Assembly (NCBI GenBank): GCA_016213595.1
Contig: JACRAA010000285.1
Coordinates: forward strand, 1 to 7,041
Origin: Actinomycetota bacterium
Lineage (GTDB): Bacteria; Actinomycetota; Actinomycetes; Propionibacteriales; Propionibacteriaceae
DNA: 7,041 nt
Reading direction: 5' to 3'
In this document: one piece after another, positions 1 through 6,461 of the stretch
Position numbering within the stretch: position 1 is the stretch's first letter
Layout of the letters: each line of letters begins with the position of its first letter
Notes under the pieces: model-generated
Seen by the model: the letters and a program-made list of their open reading frames with translations, nothing else
Told to the model about the DNA's origin: nothing
The model's database searches: none
Position numbers and translations under genes: made by a program

Positions 1-1
1 G

Positions 2-496
2 CGGGGGACTCCCAAGGAGGAGATCCTCGCCTGCATCCGCTGCGGAAACTGCCAGTTCAGCTGCCCCGTCTTCCGGACGCTGGGTGGCGGTCATGCGTAC
101 GGCACGACGTACGGCGGCCCGATCGGCGCGGTGCTCAGCCCTCTGCTCGGCGACGCCTCGCACGACCGCGACCTGCCGTTCCTCTGCTCCCTGTGCGGAG
201 CGTGCGCCGACGCCTGCCCCGTGAAGATCCCGCTGCCCGACCTCCTCGTCGACGGGCGCGCCGACTACGAGGCCGAGCAGCCACGAGGCGTGGAGGCACT
301 CGCGTGGTCGCTGTGGAGCCGCGTCTGGAGCCGGCCCCCGCTCTACCGAGCCAGCCGGATCGCGGCGCGAGCGGCCGGTCGCCTGCTGCCGCGCGCGTTC
401 CTCGGCCGACTCCCCCTGGCGAACCGGTGGGCGACCGGACGAGCCGTCCCGGACGTCAGCCACGCCGGTGAGTACCCCGGAAGGAGCCACCGGTGA
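2..496 (+). CDS. lutB: LutB, iron-sulfur subunit of L-lactate utilisation complex (5' partial)
   Basis: C-terminal 164 residues of a LutB-type protein; the reading frame is already open at base 2 and ends at the TGA at 494-496. Two ferredoxin-type 4Fe-4S motifs are visible: CIRCGNCQFSCP (fragment residues 11-22) and CSLCGACADACP (residues 62-73). Between them lies the LutB signature HAYGTTYGGPIGAVLSPLL, and after them VKIPLPDLL. In this family LutA, LutB and LutC together oxidise L-lactate to pyruvate in the cytoplasm, with LutB carrying the electron-transfer clusters. The N-terminal LUD domain lies outside the window. The tail after about residue 95 is R/A-rich and poorly conserved, as is usual for LutB. 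The stop codon overlaps the lutC start, which supports the operon. A generic ferredoxin-like subunit is the only alternative, and the LutC partner makes it unlikely. Confidence 0.93.
   Translation, partial: RGTPKEEILACIRCGNCQFSCPVFRTLGGGHAYGTTYGGPIGAVLSPLLGDASHDRDLPFLCSLCGACADACPVKIPLPDLLVDGRADYEAEQPRGVEALAWSLWSRVWSRPPLYRASRIAARAAGRLLPRAFLGRLPLANRWATGRAVPDVSHAGEYPGRSHR
479..486 (+). promoter_or_regulatory. Ribosome binding site deciding the lutC GTG start
   Basis: GGAAGGAG lies inside the last codons of lutB, six bases before the GTG at 493. It is a near-consensus Shine-Dalgarno sequence and fixes lutC translation at that GTG. The start codon shares bases with the lutB stop (GTGA), so the two genes are probably translationally coupled. 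Confidence 0.75.
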
Positions 497-972
497 CCGT
501 GGAGGCGTTCACTGCTCGGGCTGAGTCGCTCGGCATCGTGGTACGGCGTGTTCCCGACATGGCCGCGTGCCGTACGGCCGTCGCCGGCATCATCCAGGAC
601 GCACCTGCCCTGGTCGACGCGATCCCCGGGCTCGAGGAGCTGGCCGTCGTCGTCCCGGACGACCCCTGGAACTCGGCGGTGGGGGTCAGCGAGGCGTTCT
701 CCGCCGCCGCCGAAGCCGGAGCAGTGGCCCTCTGCCAGGCGCCGGGGTCGCCTCGACGCACCTCGCTCCTGCCACCTGAGCACGTCGTCATCGTCCATGC
801 GGACAGGATCCGCGACACGTACCAGGAGATGATCGACGACATCGCAGCCCTCGACCCTCCGCCGACCGGGGTGCAGGTGGTCAGCGGGGCCAGCAGGTCC
901 GGCGACATCGAGAGCGCGATGATCCACGGCATGCACGGACCGAGGCTGGTGAGGTTCCTCATCGTCGGCTGA
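493..972 (+). CDS. lutC: LutC, LUD-domain subunit of L-lactate utilisation complex
   Basis: A 159-residue LUD-domain protein (LutC/YkgG type), the third component of the lactate oxidation system. The diagnostic C-terminal motif is present: SGASRSGDIE (residues 131-140), then HGMHGPRLVRFLIVG to the end, matching the family pattern SG-S-T-DIE...G-HGP. Before it come a VGVSEAFSAAAEAGAVAL segment and LLPPEHVVIVHADRI, both typical of the LUD core. The GTG start overlaps the lutB stop by four bases and has a strong ribosome binding site. The protein is shorter than many LutC proteins (about 200-240 residues) and lacks the usual N-terminal helix resembling ILARIR; it starts directly at a segment near the Rossmann-like core. 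Function is inferred from family and operon context. Confidence 0.9.
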   Translation: MTVEAFTARAESLGIVVRRVPDMAACRTAVAGIIQDAPALVDAIPGLEELAVVVPDDPWNSAVGVSEAFSAAAEAGAVALCQAPGSPRRTSLLPPEHVVIVHADRIRDTYQEMIDDIAALDPPPTGVQVVSGASRSGDIESAMIHGMHGPRLVRFLIVG

Positions 973-1011
973 GGCCTTCGCCCTTTCCGTCGCCCCACCT
1001 GGTTGGTGTCT

Positions 1012-1033
1012 GTTCACCCGCTGTTCGAGGCCG
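1012..1033 (+). promoter_or_regulatory. Candidate PHO box (PhoP-binding direct repeat) upstream of the phosphoesterase
   Basis: GTTCACCCGCT at 1012-1022 is followed immediately by GTTCGAGGCCG at 1023-1033. In Streptomyces, the PhoP regulator binds tandem 11-base units whose conserved part is GTTCACC. The first unit here matches all seven bases and the second matches four (GTTC), in exact 11-base register. It lies about 110 bases before the start of a predicted secreted phosphatase or phospholipase, the kind of gene PhoP controls. I see no convincing -10 hexamer downstream. The motif was picked by eye and could be chance, so the call is tentative. Confidence 0.35.
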
Positions 1034-1051
1034 GAGTCGTGACTTTCGTAC

Positions 1052-1119
1052 CTCCCCTGGGGGAGCATGAGGCGCACCCCGGATCCCTTCCGGGGTCGAG
1101 GCAGACCGCCCAGCTGGGC
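1052..1119 (+). other. Cluster of three short inverted repeats in the lutC-phosphoesterase spacer
   Basis: Three inverted repeats sit within 68 bases. CTCCC/GGGAG (1052-1056 with 1061-1065, 4-base loop) comes first. CCCCGGA/TCCGGGG (1077-1083 with 1089-1095, 5-base loop) is perfect. GCCCAGCTGGGC (1108-1119) is a 12-base perfect palindrome with no loop. None is followed by a T-run. The first two could form RNA hairpins that end lut transcription or structure the 5' leader of the next gene. The third looks more like a DNA palindrome, possibly a protein site. GC-rich DNA produces such repeats readily, so function is unproven. Confidence 0.4.
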
Positions 1120-1142
1120 AGTCGCGACACTCGAGGAGCTTC

Positions 1143-2786
1143 ATGACCCATCGCCGAACAGCTGTGCTCTCGGGCGCGGCACTCGTCGCCCTCTTCGGCA
1201 GCGCCCTGGTTCTCCCCGCGCAGGCAGCGGGCAACGGGTACGGACACAACAACGCGACGTCGCCGATCAAGCACGTCGTCGTGATCTTCCAGGAGAACGT
1301 CTCCTTCGACCACTACTTCGGCACGTACCCGAAGGCCGCCAACATCGCGGGGGAGACCCTGGAGGGGAGCGACATCAGCGCCACCGCCTTCACCGCGGCA
1401 TCCAACACCCCGCGAGACATCAACACCCTGGCCAGCAGGGGACTGCTCTCGCCGTCCAACCCGAACGCCGTCCAGCCGTTCCGGCTCACTCCGGCTCAGG
1501 CCGTGACCTGCGACCAGGACCACGGCTACACCGCCGAGCAGCGGGCGTACAACGGCGGCCTGATGGACGAGTTCGTGGAGAACACCACCCGGGACAGCTG
1601 CGCAGCGCCCCAGTACGGAACGTCCGGGCTCGTCATGGGCTACTACGACGGGAACACGGTCACGGGCCTGTGGAACTACGCCCAGCACTACGCGATGAGC
1701 GACAACTCGTACTCGACGACGTTCGGGCCGTCCACGCCGGGAGCCCTGAACCTCATCTCGGGGCAGACCTGGGGCGCTCGCGAGTTCACCGCCGCAGGTG
1801 CTCCGCTGGTCGCCTCGTCGAGTGACTACACCGTGAGGTTCCCGAACGCCTCCGGGGTCGGCACGGTCATCAACGACCCTGACCCTGTGTACGACGACTG
1901 TTCCAACAGCTCGCACCAGACCACCCACACGCTGGCCGGGATGACCGGGCAGAACATCGGCGACCTCCTCAGCGCCCAGAACGTCAGCTGGGGATGGTTC
2001 CAGGGCGGCTTCCGGCCGACGACCCCTGCGACCGGCAGCTCCCCGGCCGCTTGCCTGGCCAGCCACAAGAACGTCGCCGGCGTCACGTCGACGGACTACA
2101 ACCCTCACCACCAGCCGTTCCAGTACTACGCGTCAACCTCGAACCCGCATCACCTGGCCCCGGCGTCGATGACGGAGATCGGCCACGCGGGGCAAGCCAA
2201 CCACCAGTACGACCTGAGCGACTTCGCCGCCGTCGTCAACTCCCCGGACATGCCGGCGGTCAGCTTCCTGAAGGCAGCCGACTACCAGGACGGCCACGCC
2301 GGATACTCGGACCCGATCGACGAGCAGGCGTTCCTCGCGTCACAGATCAACGCCATCGAGGCGTCGCCGAACTGGGCCAACACGATGGTCGTGGTCGCGT
2401 ACGACGACTCAGACGGCTGGTACGACCACCAGGCGGCCGTCCTGACGAACGCATCCGCCACCACGGATGACGCGAAGTTCTGTGCGGCCGCCGCTGCCTC
2501 GGGAGTGCCGGTCGCCGACGGCCAGGCCGACCGGTGCGGTCCTGGCCCTCGTCAGCCTCTGCTGGTCATCTCGCCCTTCGCGAAGACGAACTACGTCGAC
2601 CACACCCAGACCGACCAGGCCTCGATCCTGCGGTTCATCGAGGACAACTGGAACGTCGGCAGGATCGGCGGCGCGTCCGCCGACACACGGGCAGGGTCCC
2701 TTGCCGGCATGCTCCACTTGCCGAACCCGAAGGCCCCGCAGGTTCTCGTCGACCCCCGCACGGGGGCGGTGACCTCGGTCAGGTGA
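1143..2786 (+). CDS. Secreted phosphoesterase, acid phosphatase / phospholipase C superfamily
   Basis: A 547-residue exported enzyme of the PF04185-type phosphoesterase family (AcpA-like acid phosphatases and bacterial phospholipases C), which hydrolyse phosphate esters outside the cytoplasm. The first 28 residues form a signal peptide: basic start, hydrophobic core, and AQA before the probable cleavage. RR at 4-5 leaves Tat export possible, though the motif is imperfect. Family landmarks follow in order: IKHVVVIFQENVSFDHYFGTYP (42-63, with E51/N52), DQDHGYTAEQ (124-133), the nucleophile region STTFGPSTPG (191-200), NPHHQPFQYY (320-329), a second HH (336-337), FLKAADYQDGHAGYSDP (about 374-390), AYDDSDGWYDH (419-429, D421/D422) and SPFAKTNYVDHTQTDQASILRFIEDNW (477-503). 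Six cysteines (123, 153, 253, 304, 447, 465) could form disulfides. GAGGAG at 1133-1138 precedes the ATG. It has no extra C-terminal phospholipase C domain, so substrate is undecided between phosphomonoesters and phospholipids. Confidence 0.88.
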   Translation: MTHRRTAVLSGAALVALFGSALVLPAQAAGNGYGHNNATSPIKHVVVIFQENVSFDHYFGTYPKAANIAGETLEGSDISATAFTAASNTPRDINTLASRGLLSPSNPNAVQPFRLTPAQAVTCDQDHGYTAEQRAYNGGLMDEFVENTTRDSCAAPQYGTSGLVMGYYDGNTVTGLWNYAQHYAMSDNSYSTTFGPSTPGALNLISGQTWGAREFTAAGAPLVASSSDYTVRFPNASGVGTVINDPDPVYDDCSNSSHQTTHTLAGMTGQNIGDLLSAQNVSWGWFQGGFRPTTPATGSSPAACLASHKNVAGVTSTDYNPHHQPFQYYASTSNPHHLAPASMTEIGHAGQANHQYDLSDFAAVVNSPDMPAVSFLKAADYQDGHAGYSDPIDEQAFLASQINAIEASPNWANTMVVVAYDDSDGWYDHQAAVLTNASATTDDAKFCAAAAASGVPVADGQADRCGPGPRQPLLVISPFAKTNYVDHTQTDQASILRFIEDNWNVGRIGGASADTRAGSLAGMLHLPNPKAPQVLVDPRTGAVTSVR

Positions 2787-2796
2787 CCCCTACCCC

Positions 2797-2831
2797 CACG
2801 AGGGGCTCGGCAACCTGCCGGGCCCCTCGTG
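2797..2831 (+). terminator. Strong hairpin after the phosphoesterase gene, probable terminator
   Basis: Begins 11 bases after the stop codon. The outer arms CACGAGGGGC (2797-2806) and GCCCCTCGTG (2822-2831) are perfect complements. A T-G pair (2807/2821) links them to a perfect inner stem CGGCA/TGCCG (2808-2812 with 2816-2820) closed by a three-base ACC loop, giving about 16 pairs. There is no T-tail (CCGTAGCGG follows), which is common for terminators in high-GC actinobacteria. It probably separates phosphoesterase transcription from glgX. The stem is nearly symmetric, so it could also act from the other strand. Confidence 0.75.
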
Positions 2832-2906
2832 CCGTAGCGGTACGGACCACGGACGGGTGTCGATGCCCGCCGATGAGGTGACGGCCTTTCGGGGTGCTGT
2901 GGATAT

Positions 2907-2912
2907 GGAAGG
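2907..2912 (+). promoter_or_regulatory. Ribosome binding site deciding the glgX start
   Basis: GGAAGG is eight bases before the ATG at 2921. The frame also has an upstream GTG at 2894, which would add nine residues (VLWIWKAEG) unlike GlgX N-termini and has no good ribosome binding site. The ATG gives the family-typical opening MQIWPGHPYPLGATYDG. Confidence 0.65.
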
Positions 2913-2920
2913 CTGAAGGG

Positions 2921-5050
2921 ATGCAGATCTGGCCAGGGCATCCCTACCCACTCGGTGCGACGTACGACGGCAGCGGGACCAACTTCGCACTGTTCTCGTC
3001 GGCAGCGGAGGCTGTGGACCTGTGCCTCATCGACGACGAGGACAACGAGGAGCGGATCCGGCTGACCGAGGTGGACGCCCACGTGTGGCACGCCTACCTG
3101 CCCGGCGCTCAGCCGGGACAGCGGTACGGCTACCGGGTCCACGGCCCCTTCGACCCTGCGGCCGGTCTCCGCTGTGACCCTTCCAAGCTCCTGCTCGACC
3201 CGTACGCGAAGGCCATCGACGGCCAGATCGACGGGCACTCCTCCTTGTTCTCGTACCAGTTCGACCACCCCGACCGCCAGAACACGGAGGACTCACTCCG
3301 CCACACCATGACCTCGGTCGTCATCAACCCCTTCTTCGACTGGGGCTACGACCGGCCTCCGAAGCTGGAGTACCACGAGTCCGTCATCTACGAGGCGCAC
3401 GTCAGGGGGCTGACCAAGCTGCACCCAGGGGTCCCCGAGGAGCTGCGCGGGACCTATGCCGGCATGGCCGAGCCGGCCATCATCGAGCACCTCACGTCGC
3501 TCGGCATCACGGCCGTCGAGCTGATGCCGGTCCACCAGTTCGTCAACGACCCTCACCTGGTGGCGAAGGGCCTGAGCAACTACTGGGGCTACAACAGCAT
3601 CGGCTTCTTCGCCCCCCACAACGGCTACGCGGCGTACGGCACCCGTGGGGAGCAGGTCCAGGAGTTCAAGACGCTCGTCAAGGCCATGCATGCCGCGGGC
3701 ATCGAGGTCATCCTCGACGTCGTCTACAACCACACCGCCGAGGGGAACCACCTCGGCCCCACCCTGTCGTTCCGCGGTATCGACAACGCGTCCTACTACC
3801 GCCTCGTGGATGACGACCAGGCGCACTACTTCGACACCACCGGCACCGGGAACTCGCTGCTGATGCGCTCGCCGCACACGCTGCAGCTGATCATGGACTC
3901 GCTGCGGTACTGGGTCACCGACATGCGCGTCGACGGGTTCCGCTTCGACCTCGCCTCGACCCTGGCGCGAGAGCTGCACGCCGTCGACAGGCTGGCGGCG
4001 TTCTTCGACATCGTGCAGCAGGACCCCGTCATCTCCCAGGTCAAGCTCATCGCCGAGCCGTGGGACATCGGGGAGGGCGGCTACCAGGTGGGAGGCTTCC
4101 CCCCGTTGTGGACCGAGTGGAACGGCAAGTACCGCGACACCGTGCGTGACTTCTGGCGGGCCGAGCCGGCGAAGCTGGGCGAGCTGGCGAGCCGGATCAG
4201 CGGGTCCGCGGACCTGTACGAGCACACGGGTCGCCGTCCCGTCGCGTCGATCAACTTCGTGACGGCCCACGACGGCTTCACCATGCGCGACCTCGTCTCG
4301 TACAACGAGAAGCACAACGAGGCCAACGGTGAGGGGAACGCCGACGGGGAGTCGTTCAACCGGTCCTGGAACTGCGGGGCTGAAGGGCCGACCGCCAACC
4401 GGATCATCAACAAGCTCAGGGAACGCCAGCACCGCAACCTCATGCTGACCCTGCTGCTGAGCCAGGGCGTCCCGATGATCGCCCACGGCGACGAGATCGG
4501 CCGGACCCAGGCCGGCAACAACAACGTCTACTGTCAGGACAACGAGCTGTCCTGGGTCAACTGGGATCTCACCCCCTCGCAGGAGAGGCTGCTCGACTTC
4601 ACGCGACGCGTCGTCAAGCTGCGGTTGGACCATCCAGTTCTCAGGCGTCGCCGGTTCTTCGGAGGCTCCCCACAGCATGGCGGGGAGTCCGAGCTCGGCG
4701 ACATCGCCTGGCTGAGGCCATCCGGCGAGCACATGACGAACTCCGACTGGGACGAGTCGTTCGCGCGGTCGCTCATGGTCTTCCTCAACGGCGAAGCCAT
4801 CCCCGAGCCCGACACCCGTGGTGGCCGCATCGTCGACGACAGCCTTCTGATCCTGCTGAACGGAGACCCGGAGCCCGTCGAGTTCTGCTTGCCCAGCGAG
4901 GAGTTCGGTACGGGGTGGGAGGTGGTTCTGGACACCAGCCGGGACAAGGCCCATCGGAAGCGCTGGGAGCCCGGCGAAGCCACCATGCTCGAAGGCCGCA
5001 GCATGGCCGTGTTCCTGCGCCCGCCGGTCGAGACCTCTGACGTGGGCTAG
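2921..5050 (+). CDS. glgX: Glycogen debranching enzyme GlgX
   Basis: A 709-residue GH13 isoamylase-type enzyme that cleaves alpha-1,6 branches of phosphorylase-trimmed glycogen in the cytoplasm, releasing short maltooligosaccharides. The N-terminal CBM48-like domain covers about residues 8-105 (YPLGATYDGSGTNFALFS ... GYRVHGPFDP). The (beta/alpha)8 domain shows all four conserved regions: DVVYNHTAEG (266-275), RVDGFRFDLAS with nucleophile D343, LIAEPWD with acid/base E379, and FVTAHDGFT with H450/D451. Other GlgX markers are YWGYNSIGFFAPHNGYAAYG, AHGDEIGRTQAGNNNVYCQDNELSWVNWD, and the C-terminal beta domain with SLMVFLNGEAI and SLLILLNGDPE. Length is normal for the family and no catalytic residue is missing. 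The gene has its own ribosome binding site behind the upstream hairpin. No treY/treZ or glgABC neighbour is present here, so it is probably transcribed alone. A treX-like role in trehalose synthesis cannot be excluded. Confidence 0.97.
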   Translation: MQIWPGHPYPLGATYDGSGTNFALFSSAAEAVDLCLIDDEDNEERIRLTEVDAHVWHAYLPGAQPGQRYGYRVHGPFDPAAGLRCDPSKLLLDPYAKAIDGQIDGHSSLFSYQFDHPDRQNTEDSLRHTMTSVVINPFFDWGYDRPPKLEYHESVIYEAHVRGLTKLHPGVPEELRGTYAGMAEPAIIEHLTSLGITAVELMPVHQFVNDPHLVAKGLSNYWGYNSIGFFAPHNGYAAYGTRGEQVQEFKTLVKAMHAAGIEVILDVVYNHTAEGNHLGPTLSFRGIDNASYYRLVDDDQAHYFDTTGTGNSLLMRSPHTLQLIMDSLRYWVTDMRVDGFRFDLASTLARELHAVDRLAAFFDIVQQDPVISQVKLIAEPWDIGEGGYQVGGFPPLWTEWNGKYRDTVRDFWRAEPAKLGELASRISGSADLYEHTGRRPVASINFVTAHDGFTMRDLVSYNEKHNEANGEGNADGESFNRSWNCGAEGPTANRIINKLRERQHRNLMLTLLLSQGVPMIAHGDEIGRTQAGNNNVYCQDNELSWVNWDLTPSQERLLDFTRRVVKLRLDHPVLRRRRFFGGSPQHGGESELGDIAWLRPSGEHMTNSDWDESFARSLMVFLNGEAIPEPDTRGGRIVDDSLLILLNGDPEPVEFCLPSEEFGTGWEVVLDTSRDKAHRKRWEPGEATMLEGRSMAVFLRPPVETSDVG

Positions 5051-5077
5051 GGGCGGGACAGGTACGAGCTCTCGGCG

Positions 5078-5956
5078 CTAGGCGTCGGCCGCGGGCTGCA
5101 GCGTCTCCTGCAGCGTACGGACGGGGATGTCGGGAAACTCGGCCCGTACCGACGCGAGGTCGAGCTGCAGGGCCCCGCTGTCCATCCACGTACCTGCCGC
5201 GGCCATGCGCGACAGGAAGGGCGAGAACGGTCGTGCCGCGAACGCCAAGACATGCAGCACTGGCGACGGGATGGACCTGACTGTGCCGCGTCCAGCCCGC
5301 GCGATGAGCTCCCCGGCGAGCTCGCGAGGGGTCAGGTTCTGCGATCCCCACTCGACGGTGCGTCCTCGGAGGGCGGGATCCGCAAGCGCTCGGCGGACGA
5401 TCGCTGAGGCGTCGGCGAGGCTGGTGAACGTGATCGGCTGGGTTCCCGACCCGAAGAGCATGACCGTGCCCTTGGTGCTCAGCGACTCGGACAGGAGTCC
5501 GACCCACTGCTCGAGGAGGACGCCCATCCGGACGATGGTCCAGGCCATGCCGGATGCCTTGAGCGCTTCCTCCGCCGCGTACTTGCACCGGAGGAGGTCG
5601 ATGGGTGCGTCAGCAGCGGCACCGTGCATCGACATCATGACCAGGTGCTCGACACCTGCTGCGGCAGCGGCTCGGGTGAGCCGGATGGCTCCGTCCCGGT
5701 CGATGCTGCGGGGGTCGCCGTCCTTCCCGAGCCCGAACCCGGAGGCAGCGAAGACCACCTGCGAGCACCCCGCCACGGCCTTCTCGCAGTCCGCTGTTGA
5801 GCGCAGGTCGCCGGCAGTACGTTCGACGTCGTCCGGCCACTCGGAGGGGAACGGATGTACACCCCGCGCCAGCACACGGACCCGCACGTGCTCGGCGGCG
5901 AGGTCGCGGACCAGCCGGCGTCCCAGAAGGCCGGTCCCGCCGACAACGAGGATCAT
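5078..5956 (-). CDS. NAD(P)-binding atypical SDR (NmrA-like) family protein
   Basis: A 292-residue Rossmann-fold protein of the atypical short-chain dehydrogenase/NmrA-like group. The dinucleotide-binding motif is at the very N-terminus, VVGGTGLLGRRLV (residues 4-16). R31 at the end of the second strand suggests a preference for NADPH. Further landmarks are GDL at 49-51, VVFAASGFG (67-75), AAAAAGVEHLVMMSMHGA (96-113) and RCKYAAEEALKASGMAWTIVR (123-143), where K125 and E129/E130 match the atypical SDR pattern instead of a classic YxxxK. The C-terminal half (FTSLADASAIVRRAL, LTPRELAGELI) resembles NAD-dependent epimerase relatives. Its ATG overlaps the TGA of the NTF2-like gene by four bases, and it has no strong ribosome binding site, so translation is probably coupled. 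The substrate is unknown; it may be a reductase or a redox-sensing protein. It is transcribed convergently toward glgX, only 27 bases away. Confidence 0.88.
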   Translation of the reverse strand: MILVVGGTGLLGRRLVRDLAAEHVRVRVLARGVHPFPSEWPDDVERTAGDLRSTADCEKAVAGCSQVVFAASGFGLGKDGDPRSIDRDGAIRLTRAAAAAGVEHLVMMSMHGAAADAPIDLLRCKYAAEEALKASGMAWTIVRMGVLLEQWVGLLSESLSTKGTVMLFGSGTQPITFTSLADASAIVRRALADPALRGRTVEWGSQNLTPRELAGELIARAGRGTVRSIPSPVLHVLAFAARPFSPFLSRMAAAGTWMDSGALQLDLASVRAEFPDIPVRTLQETLQPAADA

Positions 5957-6426
5957 CGGAGCTCACGTCCTTGGGCGGCCAGGGCCGTCGAGCCGGGAGC
6001 CGAGGTGACCTCGCCCACCGCCGCGTCGACGTCGCCACCGGCAGTGTCCAGGGGCTCCAGGTAGAAGCGGACTCCGGCGATGCGGTCGGACCGGACCGTG
6101 AAGATCGCAACTCCGACCATCTGGACCGGGACGCCGTCCACACGCGTGCCGCCGTTGCCCCACTCCATCCACACGGTCCGGTCGGGGCCCGTCGTGGCGT
6201 TGTGGACCGTAACGCGCAGATCAGGGACGGCCCTGAACAGCCTCTCCCAGTTCTTGCGGACCTGGCTTCGGCCGGTGAAGCTCTGGGCGGGATGGATGGG
6301 GGTGACGTTCTCGTAGTCCTCGGCGAACTCCTCGACCATCGCGTCGAGGTCGTGGCGGTTCGCGGCGTCGACCATCCGCCGGACGGGGCCGTCCTCCAGA
6401 AGCTCAGGTCCTGTGCGTGCCTCCAT
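5953..6426 (-). CDS. NTF2-like / SnoaL-like domain protein
   Basis: A 157-residue protein of the NTF2-like superfamily (SnoaL-like polyketide cyclase/isomerase fold). Visible features are the N-terminal helix VRRMVDAANRHDLDAMVEEFAEDYE (residues 15-39), HPAQSFTGRSQVRKNWERLFRAVPDLRVTV (45-74), and the strand pattern WMEWGNGG ... MVGVAIFTVRSDRIAGVRFYLEPLD, with the family-typical ending FYLEPLD. Such proteins bind small hydrophobic ligands and may be enzymes or non-catalytic; no activity can be assigned. I chose the ATG at 6426 because AAGGAG lies six bases before it. An in-frame ATG at 6441 would add five residues (MKEHI), but its own upstream GAGGG is weaker and that start would place the good ribosome binding site inside the gene. 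It is first in an operon with the SDR gene and divergent from the TetR gene, whose probable operator lies in the shared upstream region. Confidence 0.85.
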   Translation of the reverse strand: MEARTGPELLEDGPVRRMVDAANRHDLDAMVEEFAEDYENVTPIHPAQSFTGRSQVRKNWERLFRAVPDLRVTVHNATTGPDRTVWMEWGNGGTRVDGVPVQMVGVAIFTVRSDRIAGVRFYLEPLDTAGGDVDAAVGEVTSAPGSTALAAQGRELR

Positions 6427-6432
6427 GATGTG

Positions 6433-6438
6433 CTCCTT
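6433..6438 (-). promoter_or_regulatory. Ribosome binding site deciding the NTF2-like gene start
   Basis: Read on the minus strand, AAGGAG is followed by CACATC and then the ATG at 6426. This is a consensus Shine-Dalgarno sequence with ideal spacing. It favours the 157-residue product over the longer 162-residue reading from the ATG at 6441, which overlaps this site. Confidence 0.7.
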
Positions 6439-6461
6439 CATGTTGCCCTCATCGGAAACGG

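Noticed and set aside
1067..1825. A 252-codon plus-strand frame beginning before the phosphoesterase
   Set aside because: It is an out-of-frame reading of the phosphoesterase gene, rich in R, P and G, with no domain. The true frame has a signal peptide and conserved motifs.
1014..2111. A 365-codon minus-strand open frame opposite the phosphoesterase
   Set aside because: The composition is R/V/G-rich with no family motif, it overlaps a clear signal-peptide enzyme, and no ribosome binding site supports it.
3293..4954. A 553-codon open frame on the minus strand opposite glgX
   Set aside because: It is antisense to a gene with every GH13 catalytic motif. Its translation is dominated by V, D, R and G from reversed GC-rich codons and shows no recognisable domain. 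Long antisense frames are expected at this GC content.
5051..5077. Possible bidirectional terminator between convergent glgX and the SDR gene
   Set aside because: The 27-base gap holds only a weak GAGCTC palindrome and no stable stem with a T-run, so I could not support a terminator there.
5096..5116. Direct repeat CTGCAGCGT ... CTGCAGCGT separated by CTC
   Set aside because: It is in phase with the SDR reading frame and encodes the TLQETLQ segment near its C-terminus; a short coding repeat, not a separate element.
5127..6008. A 293-codon plus-strand frame across the SDR gene
   Set aside because: It is antisense to a protein with a clear Rossmann motif, and its S/R/P/A-rich translation has no recognisable features.
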